In this document: piece after piece, positions 7,020 through 17,600 of the stretch | How positions within the stretch are numbered: the first letter of the stretch is position 1 | How the letters are laid out: the number at the start of each line of letters is the position of its first letter | Origin: an uncultured Ruminococcus sp. | GTDB taxonomy: Bacteria; Bacillota; Clostridia; Oscillospirales; Acutalibacteraceae | Direction: 5' to 3' | DNA: 18,310 bases | NCBI GenBank assembly: GCA_902767175.1 | Contig: CACXGH010000078.1 | Coordinates: 1-18,310 of the forward strand | The notes under the pieces: model-generated | Database searches by the model: none | Seen by the model: only the letters and a program-made list of their open reading frames with translations | Told to the model about the DNA's origin: nothing | Translations under genes and position numbers: made by a program

Positions 7020-9029
7020 TTGAAGAAAGGTAAAGGAACAGAGAGAACAGGAAAAAGATTTGCCGTTTTAACGGCGGTATTGCTGACGGTGACGGCACTG
7101 TTCACTGCGAGGCTTATCCAATGGCAGATAGTTCAGTCGGGAATGTATGACGAAAGCTATAGTGAGCGTGAAACATATACTATTACAGGCAGTCCTGTCA
7201 GAGGGGAAATATACGACAGAAACGGCGAGCCGCTCGCTGTGAATCTGACAGGCTACAGAATTGTTATGAACAAGCTTTTTTTAAACAATGACAAGCTTAA
7301 TGATATTATAGTAAGTCTTACGGAACTTATTGAGAAATGCGGAGAAAAATGGAAGGACGAGCTTCCTGTCTGTATTGATGAAAACGGAGTATATCAGTTT
7401 GACGAAAAAAAACAGGACGAGGTAAGGTCACTCAAAAGCAGGGACAGCCTGAATGTCAATCCCTATGCTTCTGCTGAGGAATGTATGGAGAGACTGTCTG
7501 AAATGTACGAATGTGATGAGTATTCCCAAGAACAGCAAAGGAAAATAATCAGTGTGAGGTATAATATGGCTAAAACGGGATACAGCCGCAGTCAGCCGTA
7601 TATATTCGCAGAGGGTTTGTCGGAAGGGACTGCGTCCGTAATATCTGAAAGAATGAGCGGAGAGAAGGGAGTAACTGCCGAGGCTTGTGCAGTCAGACAA
7701 TACATAAACGGAGATGCAGCGCCTCATCTTGTGGGTGTGACAGGGAGTATTTCTCAGAAGGAATACGAACAGCTCATGGACAAGGGCTACGATTATAATG
7801 ACATTGTAGGAAAAAGCGGCATTGAATATGCACTTGAGGAAGAGCTGAGAGGCAAGGCAGGCAGCCGTACCTATGAAATAAATGACAGCGGAGAGGCGGA
7901 GCTTGTTTCGACAGAAAGCGCACAGGCAGGCAATTCGGTATATCTGACTATAGATATACGCCTGCAGAGAGCTGCGCAGAAGGCACTGCAGGAGGCTGTA
8001 AAAGACGCAAACGACTTTGCAGAGCAGATTGGAGACGAGGGCAGCGGAGCGGACTGTAAGGGAGGAGCCGCCGTTGTGGTAAAAATAGACGACTTCTCGG
8101 TGCTTTGTGCCGCAAGCTGTCCTTGGTATGACATATCAAGCTTTTATGAGGATTATCAGAAGCTTGCATCTGATGAAGCACTGCCTCTTTTTGACAGGGC
8201 ATTCATGGGAGCACTTGCTCCCGGCTCAACATTCAAGCCGCTTACAGCCTGTGCTGCTTTGCAGGAAAAGAAAATTACGACAGAGACAATGATAAACTGT
8301 GAAGGAGTATATACAACGGGAGGACTGAGTCTGTGGTGCATGGGATATCACGGGGAAATTGACGTAAAGCACGCTCTGAAATATTCATGCAATGTATTCT
8401 TTGCTGAGACAGGAAGGCTTTTAGGGATAGATAAGCTTGACGAATATGCCAGACGGTGCGGTCTCGGTGTAAAAACGGGAGTAGAAGTTGCTGAAAGCAG
8501 GGGAACACTTGCAGGACCTGAGTATAGTGAGCTTATGGGAAGTGAATGGTATACAGGGTCTGTGTCGCCTGCAGCAATAGGACAGTCTGATAATCAGTTC
8601 ACACCGCTGCAGCTTGCCGTATATACTGCTTCTATAGCAAACGGAGGAAAGCGCCTGAAAGCACATACGGTCGACAGGGTAGTGAAGTATTCGACAGATG
8701 AAACAGTATATAAAACTGAAGCTGAGCAGGTGGACGATATGGGGGTAAGTGCTGAAAATCTTGCCGCTGTGAGGGACGGAATGCTGTTTGCGGCAGGAAA
8801 TTATATATCATTGCAGGATTTTCCGATAAAGATAGGCGGCAAAACAGGCACAGCGGAGAACAGCGGCTCTGACCATTCAAATTTTATATGCTTTGCGCCT
8901 TACGATAAGCCCGAAATAGCCGTAGCGGTAATGATAGAGCATGGGGCAAAGAGCGGTGCGGCTGTAACTACGGCAAGAAAGATACTTGAAGCATATTTTG
9001 AAGAAAAGCTGCAGGCCGATGAAAACTGA
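7020..9029 (+). CDS. mrdA: Penicillin-binding protein 2 (class B, elongasome transpeptidase)
   Basis: This 669-residue class B PBP would cross-link lateral-wall peptidoglycan. It has a short cytoplasmic N-terminus, one transmembrane helix (about 14-38), and the dimerisation-region motif RGEIYDRNG (61-69). The D,D-transpeptidase domain shows all three active-site motifs: SxxK as S403-T-F-K406, SxN as S456-C-N458, and KTG at 608-610. The start is TTG at 7020, preceded by AAGGAGAGG (7002-7010) overlapping the end of mreD; there is no nearby ATG in frame until M42. A TTG start plus tight spacing suggests translation coupled to mreD. rodA, minC and minD, often next in this cluster, are absent: a terminator follows directly. 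PBP2 is preferred over a divisome PBP because of the mreBCD context. Confidence 0.93.
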   Translation: MKKGKGTERTGKRFAVLTAVLLTVTALFTARLIQWQIVQSGMYDESYSERETYTITGSPVRGEIYDRNGEPLAVNLTGYRIVMNKLFLNNDKLNDIIVSLTELIEKCGEKWKDELPVCIDENGVYQFDEKKQDEVRSLKSRDSLNVNPYASAEECMERLSEMYECDEYSQEQQRKIISVRYNMAKTGYSRSQPYIFAEGLSEGTASVISERMSGEKGVTAEACAVRQYINGDAAPHLVGVTGSISQKEYEQLMDKGYDYNDIVGKSGIEYALEEELRGKAGSRTYEINDSGEAELVSTESAQAGNSVYLTIDIRLQRAAQKALQEAVKDANDFAEQIGDEGSGADCKGGAAVVVKIDDFSVLCAASCPWYDISSFYEDYQKLASDEALPLFDRAFMGALAPGSTFKPLTACAALQEKKITTETMINCEGVYTTGGLSLWCMGYHGEIDVKHALKYSCNVFFAETGRLLGIDKLDEYARRCGLGVKTGVEVAESRGTLAGPEYSELMGSEWYTGSVSPAAIGQSDNQFTPLQLAVYTASIANGGKRLKAHTVDRVVKYSTDETVYKTEAEQVDDMGVSAENLAAVRDGMLFAAGNYISLQDFPIKIGGKTGTAENSGSDHSNFICFAPYDKPEIAVAVMIEHGAKSGAAVTTARKILEAYFEEKLQADEN

Positions 9030-9041
9030 CGGAGAAAAAAC

Positions 9042-9085
9042 AAAAGCTTCACACGGGAGTTGAGAAGATCCCGTGCGAAGCTTTT
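9042..9085. terminator. Bidirectional intrinsic terminator between mrdA and pyk
   Basis: The stem arms are 9042-9058 and 9069-9085, pairing over 17 positions with one A/C mismatch, around a 10-nt loop. On the plus strand the stem ends in TTTT followed by an AT-rich tail. On the minus strand it is followed by TTTTGTTTTTT, a better U-tract. It lies 13 bp after the mrdA stop and about 195 bp beyond the pyk stop, so it can serve both convergent units. Confidence 0.85.
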
Positions 9086-9089
9086 ATTA

Positions 9090-9278
9090 TTTATTAAGGA
9101 ATCGCTGAATAAATCACGCCTTTCGGCTCAGCACCTGTCTTGCTTGCCCTTTTTCCATATCTTGCACAAAAACCGGACGAAAAATGCCGGCGCAATACAG
9201 GCACCGGATCCAATCAGCGTCTTACTGACTTTCATATGTTTCGTCATATTGAACAGGATTTAATTGAAAATATTATTA
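9090..9278 (-). other. Convergent spacer with a 39-codon ORF; possible repeat or mobile-element remnant
   Basis: This 190-bp stretch between the shared terminator and the pyk stop is more GC-rich than nearby intergenic DNA. On the minus strand it holds an ATG-initiated 39-codon ORF (9128-9247), with a hydrophobic middle (IGSGACIAPAFFVRFLC) and a basic end (KIWKKGKQDRC). No Shine-Dalgarno site precedes it, so expression is doubtful. The unusual composition could mark a fragment of a dispersed element, but no inverted ends or target duplication are visible. I do not recognise it. Confidence 0.25.
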
Positions 9279-11030
9279 TCAGAACTTTGTCGTAGCTGTC
9301 GTGACAACGCTCTTTCCGGCATAGATATTGCAGTTTGTTCCTGTTTTGAGTATCAGAGTTGCATTTGAAGCACCTACAATTACGGGCTTGTTCAGGGCAA
9401 GTCCGACTATAGCCGCATGGGAGTTCAGTCCGTCTGTTTCGGTGATAATACCGGCACACTTTCTCATTATAGGAAGAAGATCGTTGTTTGTTTCGTGAAT
9501 TACGAGTATCTCACCTTCCTTGAAGTTTTCGAGGGCTTCTTCGTCACTGTGGCAGACGAGAAGATGACCGTGTCCGGAAAGGTCGTTTACTATAGTCTTT
9601 CCGCTGCAGAGTATATTGCCTACAAGATGTACCTTCATTAGGTTGGTCGTTCCCGAAACGCCGAGGGGAACACCTGCAGTAAGAACGACAAGGTCACCGT
9701 TGCTGAGAAGTCTCTTGTTCTGAGCGGCTGTAATAACATGGTCGATAAGTTCATCGGTGTTGCTCTTTTCCTCTATCATTATAGGAATAACACCCCATGA
9801 CATATTTGTCTGTCTCCATACTCTCTCGCTTGGTGTACCGCTTATGATAGGACAGTTCGGGCGGTACTTTGACAGCATACGGGAGGTCATGCCTGACTTG
9901 GATACGGTTATTATTGCCGAAGCTCCGAGGTCGTGTGCCGTTGTGCAGGCGGCGTGTGAAATAGCAGAGGTGACATCAGGTCTTTCCTGCATATCGAGCC
10001 TTTTGAAACGGTCAATATAGTTGATATGGCCTTCTGTTATTTCGGCAATATTTGCCATTGTGCGGACAGCTTCAACAGGGAATGCACCGGCGGCTGTCTC
10101 ACCTGAGAGCATGATGACACTTGTGCCGTCATAGATAGCATTGGCGACATCGGTCGTTTCTGCCCTTGTCGGACGGGGATTCTTTATCATGGAATCGAGC
10201 ATCTGTGTAGCGGTTATTACAGGCTTGTCGGAGTTCCTTGTCTTTTTGATTATTCTTTTCTGAATGATCGGTACTTCCGCAATAGGTATCTCGACACCGA
10301 GGTCTCCTCTTGCTACCATAACTCCGTCAGCTACTCTGAGTATCTCGTCTATATTATCTACTCCGTCTTTATTTTCGATTTTGGCGATTATTCTTATATC
10401 ATCACCGCCGAGAGAGGCGAGAACGGACTTCATTTCGTTTATGTCGTTAGCGTTTCTCGTAAATGATGCGGCTACAAAGTCAACACCCTGTTCAACACCG
10501 AATTCGAGGTCGGCTTTGTCCTGCTCACTCATAAAAGGCAATGATAAGAAAACACCGGGAACATTTATGCCCTTATGAGAGGAAACAGGTCCGCCGTTGA
10601 GGACTCTGCAGTGAATCTGACTGTCAGTTTTTGACGTGACTTTAAGCTCGATGAGTCCGTCATCAATAAGTATCCTTGTGCCGATATCGACATCTGAGGG
10701 CAGACCGCTGAATGTTATAGAGCAGTGTTGGGCGTCACCGTCACAAGGCTCTGTGCATAGGGTGAAGTCCTGACCTGTTTTAAGGAATACCTTTTCAGGG
10801 AAATTGCCCGTGCGTATCTCCGGACCTTTTGTGTCCAAAAGAACGGCAACAGGCAGATCAAGTTCAGCCCTCAGCTTCTTTACCGAGTCTATCTTCTTCT
10901 TATGTTCCCCGTGTGTGCCGTGTGACATATTGATCCTTGCAACGTCCATTCCGCTGAGCATAAGCTCTCTGAGTACGCTTTCGTCCTCGGTAGAAGGACC
11001 GAGCGTACAGATTATTTTTGTCTTTCTCAT
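9279..11030 (-). CDS. pyk: Pyruvate kinase with C-terminal phosphohistidine-like domain
   Basis: This 583-residue cytosolic glycolytic enzyme converts phosphoenolpyruvate and ADP to pyruvate and ATP. Conserved features are the N-terminal KIICTLGPS, RINMSHG (33-39), DTKGPEIR (66-73), catalytic K217 with metal ligands E219 and D243 (AKIEN, ARGDLGVEI), and TATQMLDSM (273-281). After the usual A, B and C domains, an extra module of about 105 residues (from about 478) resembles the mobile phosphohistidine domain of PEP-utilising enzymes, with NSHAAIVG centred on H538. This extra domain is known in many Firmicute pyruvate kinases of about 580-590 residues, so the length is normal. The start has AGGAG 9 nt upstream on the minus strand. 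It converges on the mre operon and diverges from the amylase gene. Confidence 0.96.
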   Translation of the reverse strand: MRKTKIICTLGPSTEDESVLRELMLSGMDVARINMSHGTHGEHKKKIDSVKKLRAELDLPVAVLLDTKGPEIRTGNFPEKVFLKTGQDFTLCTEPCDGDAQHCSITFSGLPSDVDIGTRILIDDGLIELKVTSKTDSQIHCRVLNGGPVSSHKGINVPGVFLSLPFMSEQDKADLEFGVEQGVDFVAASFTRNANDINEMKSVLASLGGDDIRIIAKIENKDGVDNIDEILRVADGVMVARGDLGVEIPIAEVPIIQKRIIKKTRNSDKPVITATQMLDSMIKNPRPTRAETTDVANAIYDGTSVIMLSGETAAGAFPVEAVRTMANIAEITEGHINYIDRFKRLDMQERPDVTSAISHAACTTAHDLGASAIITVSKSGMTSRMLSKYRPNCPIISGTPSERVWRQTNMSWGVIPIMIEEKSNTDELIDHVITAAQNKRLLSNGDLVVLTAGVPLGVSGTTNLMKVHLVGNILCSGKTIVNDLSGHGHLLVCHSDEEALENFKEGEILVIHETNNDLLPIMRKCAGIITETDGLNSHAAIVGLALNKPVIVGASNATLILKTGTNCNIYAGKSVVTTATTKF

Positions 11031-11514
11031 TTACAGCAACTCCTGTGTATAAATATTAAAATATTATAAAAGCTGTATATTCTGAAAGTGCTTCATTGTA
11101 TACAGTTTATTGCAAATATTATGTCTATGAATATCATACAATAATCCGACAAAAAATACAATGCCGCTTATGAGAGTTTTGAATTAAATGACAAAAACTG
11201 TCGGAAATACGAAAAATAATGAAAAAATCTGTCATTTTATACAAAATCAGACCGAAAAACAATACCGTTAAAATGAGTAAGCCAAAGCCAACCTTTTGTG
11301 AAAATTTGTGCAAGTTGCTAAAAATAATTTTTGTCAGAAATAGCCAAAGCAAGAACGTGACATTTGTTGGAAATGCTTAAAAAATATTCTATCTTTCGTC
11401 AAAATAGAAATACAATAGTATTTGCTATTGTTATAAATGACAAACTTTTTATTCATTAAGCTAAAAATAATACCAAAAAACAGCCTCATAAAACTAAATG
11501 TGAACTGAAATTGC
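11031..11514. other. AT-rich divergent intergenic region between pyk and the amylase
   Basis: No convincing gene is present in this stretch. On the minus strand, TATAAT at 11063-11068 is a plausible -10 for pyk, but no good -35 stands 17-18 bp behind it. Inverted repeats include TCCGACA/TGTCGGA (11145-11151 and 11199-11205, 47 bp apart) and a compact ACAATAG/CTATTGT with a 6-bp spacer (11412-11431). The latter resembles a dimeric repressor operator and lies about 80 bp upstream of the amylase -35. A 72-codon minus-strand ORF with a TTG start lacks a ribosome binding site and is not called. Confidence 0.45.
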
Positions 11515-11544
11515 TTTACAAATTAAAGATAAAGATGTTACAAT
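11515..11544 (+). promoter_or_regulatory. Predicted promoter of the amylase gene
   Basis: The -35 is TTTACA (11515-11520) and the -10 is TACAAT (11539-11544), with an 18-bp spacer. The leader would be about 130 nt long. It can form a CAATGTG/CACATTG stem (11572-11578 with 11599-11605) around a 20-nt loop, a possible operator or RNA hairpin. AAAGGAG (11661-11667) is the ribosome binding site, 12 nt before ATG. Confidence 0.6.
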
Positions 11545-11679
11545 AATGTAAACAAAGGTCTATAGTATATACAATGTGTCAATATGCGGAATTTTGGGCA
11601 CATTGCAGAAGGGATATACTAACAGGCTTTTTGGAGGAAGAACAAAACAGAACAACGACAAAAGGAGTGTGATTTTCTA

Positions 11680-14600
11680 ATGAACAATGAAACAAAGTCA
11701 AGTCGTTTCCGTATCGGCAGCAAAGTCGCAAGCGTGGCACTTTCGGCAGCTATCCTTGCTACGACTTTTACCGGACTTGGCAGCGCACTTGCTCCGGCAG
11801 TAAACACAGATGTCTTTGCAGCAACTGATTACGGACTGTGCGACAACATTCAGGACGGCAACATTCTTCATTGCTTCTGCTGGAAGTACAGTGATGTACA
11901 GGCAATGCTTCCCGAAATAGCAGAAGCAGGCTTCACTTCGGTACAGGTATCGCCTTCGCAGGCAACGGCAGGCACAGGCGCATGGTGGTGGTTCTATCAG
12001 CCGCTCGGCTTCTATATCGGATCCAATGCAATGGGCGACAAGAGCTCACTGGCAAGCCTTTGTTCTGAGGCAGAAAAATATGGCATAAAGGTCATTGCCG
12101 ACGTTGTTGCCAACCATCTTGCAGGCGACCACAGCAATATTCAGGACGACCTTAAGGGCTCAGAGTACTGGCACACAGAGGACTACAGTGCAGATGACGG
12201 CGACCGCTACCGTGTAACACACGGAAAGATCGGTATGCCTGACCTCAATACAGAGCATTCACACGTTCAGGAGGCTGTTTATAACTACATCCAGGAGCTT
12301 AAGAGTGTAGGTGTAGACGGTATCCGTTTCGATGCAGCAAAGCACATAGGTCTTCCGAGTGAGGGAGATAACTTCTGGCCGACAGTAACCGCAGATAAGA
12401 GCCTGTGGTACTACGGCGAGATACTCAACAACCCCGGTCTTTCCTTTGACACACAGAGAGATCAGGCTATATCGGTAATGAAAGAGTATTCCAACTACAT
12501 AGGAATTACCGACAGCCCCTACGGCATGACTCTCCGCAATTCATTCAACGACGGCAAGGCACCCGATGCTTTCGGCAATTACTGCGGCACATGGATGGGA
12601 CTTTCCAACAGCAGACTCGTATATTGGGCAGAAAGCCACGATACATGGTCAAACAATAAGGATTGGGGCTACTCAAATGATATCAGCCAGAACAATATCG
12701 ACAGAGCTTATGCTATAGCAGGAAGCCGCAACGGTATAGTAGCACTTTATCTTTCACGTCCTTCTTCTAAAGATAAGGACAGCATCTCGATCGGTGCAAA
12801 GGGCAGCACACACTTCACATCTAAGGAAGTAGCAGCCGTTAACCACTTCAAGAATGCCATGAACGGCTCACCCGATTACTTCACATCAACAAGTGAAGCA
12901 TCTGTAGTATGCAGATCAAAGGGTGCAGTCGTCGTACTCGGCAGCGGCGGAAACAGAGATGTTACAGTTCCCAACGGCGGCGGCACAGTTGCTGCAGGTA
13001 CATACACTGATGAGATCACAGGCTCAACATGGACAGTTACAGCCGATACGATCTCAGGTCATGTAGGTGACACAGGTATCGCAGTTGTATACAATCCCGG
13101 CGATGTTCCCGTTCCCTCCGGAAAGATAACTCTTTCACCCTCAAGCGGTACATTTACGGATACTATGTCCGTAACGGTTAACGCTTCCTCAGTGACAGAC
13201 CTTTCCTACACCACATCAGACGGTGATTCGGGAAGCTGTACATCAGGTCAGGCTATCACATTCGGCGCAGGCGTATCGGCAGGTACAAGCGTTACACTTA
13301 CAGTAACAGGTACAGGCTCAGACGGCTCATCGGTTACCGCTAAGGGTACATACACCAAGAAGGACGAAAGCTCTTCTGTCTCGGTATACGCTAAGACCAC
13401 ATGGAGCAATGTATATGCTTATGTATATACAGGCGATGGCGAAAGCGCTAAGTCAATGTCGGCATGGCCCGGTACAAAGATGACTCAGAGCGGCGACACA
13501 TGGAGCCTTGATGTATCAGGCTATGAAAGCGGCAGAGTTATATTCAATGACGGAACAGGCTCAGATACCAACAGATATCCGGCTGATAGGGAGCCGGGCC
13601 TTTCTATCGGCGGAGTTTCCATGATCTATAACTCATCAGGCAATACATGGGATCCTTATGTAAAACCCGGACCTTCCCTTTCGGTAACTCTTAAGGCTTC
13701 ATCATCAAGCGTTTCAGTAGGCGATACGGTTACATTTACCGCAACACCCTCAGGTGCTTCAGGTACGGTAACATATTCGTTTACAGCAGGCTCAACTGCA
13801 CTCACCGCTTCGGGTGCCACAGCAACATGGACACCTACAGAGGCAGGTACAGTTACGGTTACAGTAACAGCTAAGGATTCATCAGGCAGCGCAACAGCTA
13901 AAACAACTGTTACGGTAATAGGCGGCGGTGATACAAGTACTCCTTCTGTTACAGTTGATAAGGCAAGCGGTACAAGCTTCTCAACAGAGACTACCGATAT
14001 CGTTCTTACACTCAAGAACGCAACAAGCGGTACTTACAGTGTGGATAACGGCCCTGTAAAGAGCTTTACAGGCTCCAAGACAGTAACGATCGGCGAAGGC
14101 AAGATCGGTGATTCAACAATTACAGTAAAGGCAACGGCTAAGGGCTCATCAGGCTCAAAGGACTTTACCTTTACATACGATAAGAAGTTCGTTCCTAAGA
14201 CAACATCTTCATCAACAGCATCAACCAGCAAATATTATTCTACAAATCCCAACGGCAATGTCGGTGCTAATAAGACAATCAAGAGTGCATCTGATTTCAC
14301 AGCCGAGACACTTGTAGCACAGGGTGTTGCAAATGACGATCCCGGTGCATTCAGAGGACTTCACGAAGCTCCTAAGTTTGACCTCTATGCTCTCTATGCA
14401 GCATGGGACGACACCAACCTTTATGTAGGTATACAGTATACCAATGTAACGGACGTTATCGCTCCTGAGCAGGAGGCTCCCCAGACGGGCAGAGGCAAGC
14501 CCAACGGCGCTGACGCTGATATCCCGCAGATGATCCTCATCGATGTAAAGTCAGGCGACTATACAGATGGTTCTACCAATGATGCGGATCAGAAGACTGT

Positions 14601-17600
14601 ATGGAACTCCAACGTTACCTTCGGCGGCGACACAAAGGTCGACAGAGTTGTAATGTACTCTCCGAAGGAGGGTATCGACAACGTAGCAATCTTCCCCGTA
14701 ACAAACGGTCTGATCAACTACGACAAGGACAAGGCATATGCTCCGGGCTATCAGAAAGCCCTTGACGGCTTCTCAGTCACATGGGAGGACGGCTTCTTCG
14801 GCACAACAATGAACGGTATCAACGATAACGGCTATAAGGGCTATAAGCCTGCCGATATCGAGAGTACTTCAAGCAATTGGGTAGACTTCCTTACGACAGG
14901 TCACGACAAGTCTCAGGATACTTTCAGCATCGTAACTATTCCCCTCAAGTATCTCGGTATCTCGGCTTCCGATATTTCCTCCAACGGTATCGGTCTTATG
15001 GCAGTCTGCACATACGGCTCAAGCGGTATGGGCTGTCTCCCGAATGATAACGTAATGCTTGATAATGCAACAGAGCCTTATGAAAAGGACGATTCAACAT
15101 CAGGTGAGAAGTCAGATGCTGATAAGATCACAGTTCCGCTTGCAAGCGTAGGCAAGAGCGGAGGCCCAATTATCGTTAAGCCCGATCCTGATGTGCTTGA
15201 TGTAAACTTCGGTGCTGACAGATCAGCTCCTCAGCTTACAACAACCAAGCTCACACTTAAGGGTATCGGCGTTGGCGGTACAGCTCCTTATAAGTATGCT
15301 TTCTATGTAGACGGTACTCAGGTACAGGCTTCAAGCACAACTGATACTTATTCATGGACACCCGGTACAGCCAAGAAGCACACTATCAAGTGCGTAGTAA
15401 CAGACTCCGCAGGAAATACGGCTACAAGCAGTAAGTACTTTACGGCAGAGGGCGAGGAAGAAATAATAGATGGTCCTACAGATCCGCTTGTAAATAATTC
15501 CAAGGTTTCTGCAACATCTATAACACTCGGCAAGAGCATAACCCTGACAGGTGCTGCATCAGGCGGTACCAAGCCCTATAAGTACACATATCTCTATAAG
15601 CTCAGCTCATACACATATTACAGAACATTCAAGAGCGAAAGCACAGCAACAAGCGCATCATATACTCCCACACAGGCAGGCACCTACTATGTTAAGGTCA
15701 GAGTTACCGATGCGAAAAACACTGTAAAGGAAAAGAGCTTCGTAGTTAAGGTAACAAGCTCCGGAACTACAACAGCGCTTACAAGCAAGTCAAGTCTTTC
15801 CGCATCGACAGTAGCATACGGCAGCAGCATCACCGTTAAATGTGCGGCATCAGGCGGAACATCTCCGTATAACTATGCTGTATATTATAAGAAGAGCTCT
15901 GCTTCCTACTATACTCTCCTTTCTGATTTCAGCACAAAGACATCTGTAACATTCAAACCCGCATCTCCCACAGTATACAATATCCGTGTATATGTAAAAG
16001 ATGCAAAGGGAACAAAGAAGTATTCCGATTTCAACCTTACAGTTACCAACGCAGCATCAACTCTCAAGAATTCTTCCAAGGTCAATGCTACAAGTGTGAC
16101 ACTCGGTAAGTATGTAGTATTCACGGGTGCTGCAACAGGCGGTACATCACCCTACAAGTATGCAGCATATTATAAGGCTTCTACAGCTACATACTTTACT
16201 ACTCTCAGAGATTTCGCTTCTACAGCAACGATCAACTTCAAGCCAAAGGCAGTCGGAACCTATACCGTAAGAGTAAAGGTAAAGGATTCCAAAAACAATA
16301 TAGTTTCCAAGGACTTCACGATCAAGGCAACAAAGGCTGCAGCGACAACAGTAACCAATACCTCGAAGTTATCTGCTACAAAGGTCGAGGCAGGCAGGGC
16401 TATCGGAATTACCCTCAGCGCAACAGGCGGTACAGCTCCTTATCAGTATGCTATATACTATAAGAAGTCAAGCTACACCTACTATTCACTCCTCAGAGAT
16501 TTCAGCACAGCTACTTCTGCTGCATACAGACCGACAGCAGCCGGCACCTATAACATCAGAATCAAGGTAAAAGATGCTAAGGGCAACACCGGTATCAAGG
16601 ATTATACAATTACGGCAACTGCAGCAGCAACACTCAAGAACGCTTCCAAAGTCAATACTACTTCTGTAGTGGCAGGTAAGATAGTAACAATTACAGGTGC
16701 AGCTTCCGGCGGTACAGCTCCCTACACATACGCTGTATACACAAAGAAGTCAACAGCTAAGTACTATCAGACACTCAGAGCGTTTGCTTCGGGTACAACG
16801 ATCTATTTCAGACCCGAAACAGCAGGCAAGTATACTGTTCGTGTTAAGGTCAAGGATGCTAAGAATAATGTAGTCAGCAAGGACTTCACTGTCACGGCAA
16901 CCGCTCCTGCACTTGCCAACAGCTCTAAAGTCAACATGACATCAGTAGTTGCCGGCAAGGTAATTACTGTTACAGGTGCAGCAACAGGCGGCACAGCTCC
17001 CTATACATACGCTGTATACACAAAGAAGTCAACAGCTAAGTACTATCAGACACTCAGAACATTTGCTTCAGGTACAACGATCTACTTCAGACCTGAAACA
17101 GCAGGCAAGTATACGGTTCGTGTAAAGGTAAAAGATGCTAAGGATAATGTAGTCAGCAAGGACTTCACTATCACAGCAACAGCTCCGGCACTTGTTAATA
17201 ACTCAAAGGTATCAGCAACATCTGTAACACTCGGCAAGGCTGTAACGATCAAGTGTGCAGCAACAGGCGGATCAGCTCCGTACACATACGCTGCATATTA
17301 TAAGAAGACCTCAGCTTCTACCTTCACAACTCTCAGAGGTTTCAGCAGCTCAGCAACAATGGTGTTCAAGCCCGCAGCAGCTACTTCCTATACACTGAGA
17401 GTAAAGGTTAAGGACAGCGCAGGCAAGATAGCAACTAAAGACCTGACAGTTAAAGCAATAAAAGCTCTTGCAAATGCATCTAAGGTATCTGCTTCTAAGG
17501 TACTTGTCGGCAAATCAGTTACTATCACAGGTGCAGCAACAGGCGGCACAGCTCCGTACACATACGCTGCATACTATAAAAAGTCTACAGCAACAACTTA

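Noticed and set aside
9060..9263. 67-codon plus-strand ORF after mrdA
   Set aside because: It begins inside the terminator stem and has no ribosome binding site.
11134..11352. 72-codon minus-strand ORF with hydrophobic stretch in the pyk-amylase gap
   Set aside because: It starts at TTG with no Shine-Dalgarno site, and AT-rich DNA readily gives hydrophobic ORFs. No family is recognised.
11545..11679. CcpA cre site in the amylase leader
   Set aside because: No stretch matches the cre consensus well; the CAATGTG/CACATTG arms are too far apart for that operator.
13656..14015. Val/Pro-rich minus-strand ORF of 119 codons, with similar short ones inside the amylase repeats
   Set aside because: They are antisense shadows of Thr/Ser/Val-rich Ig modules; their recurrence simply mirrors the repeats.
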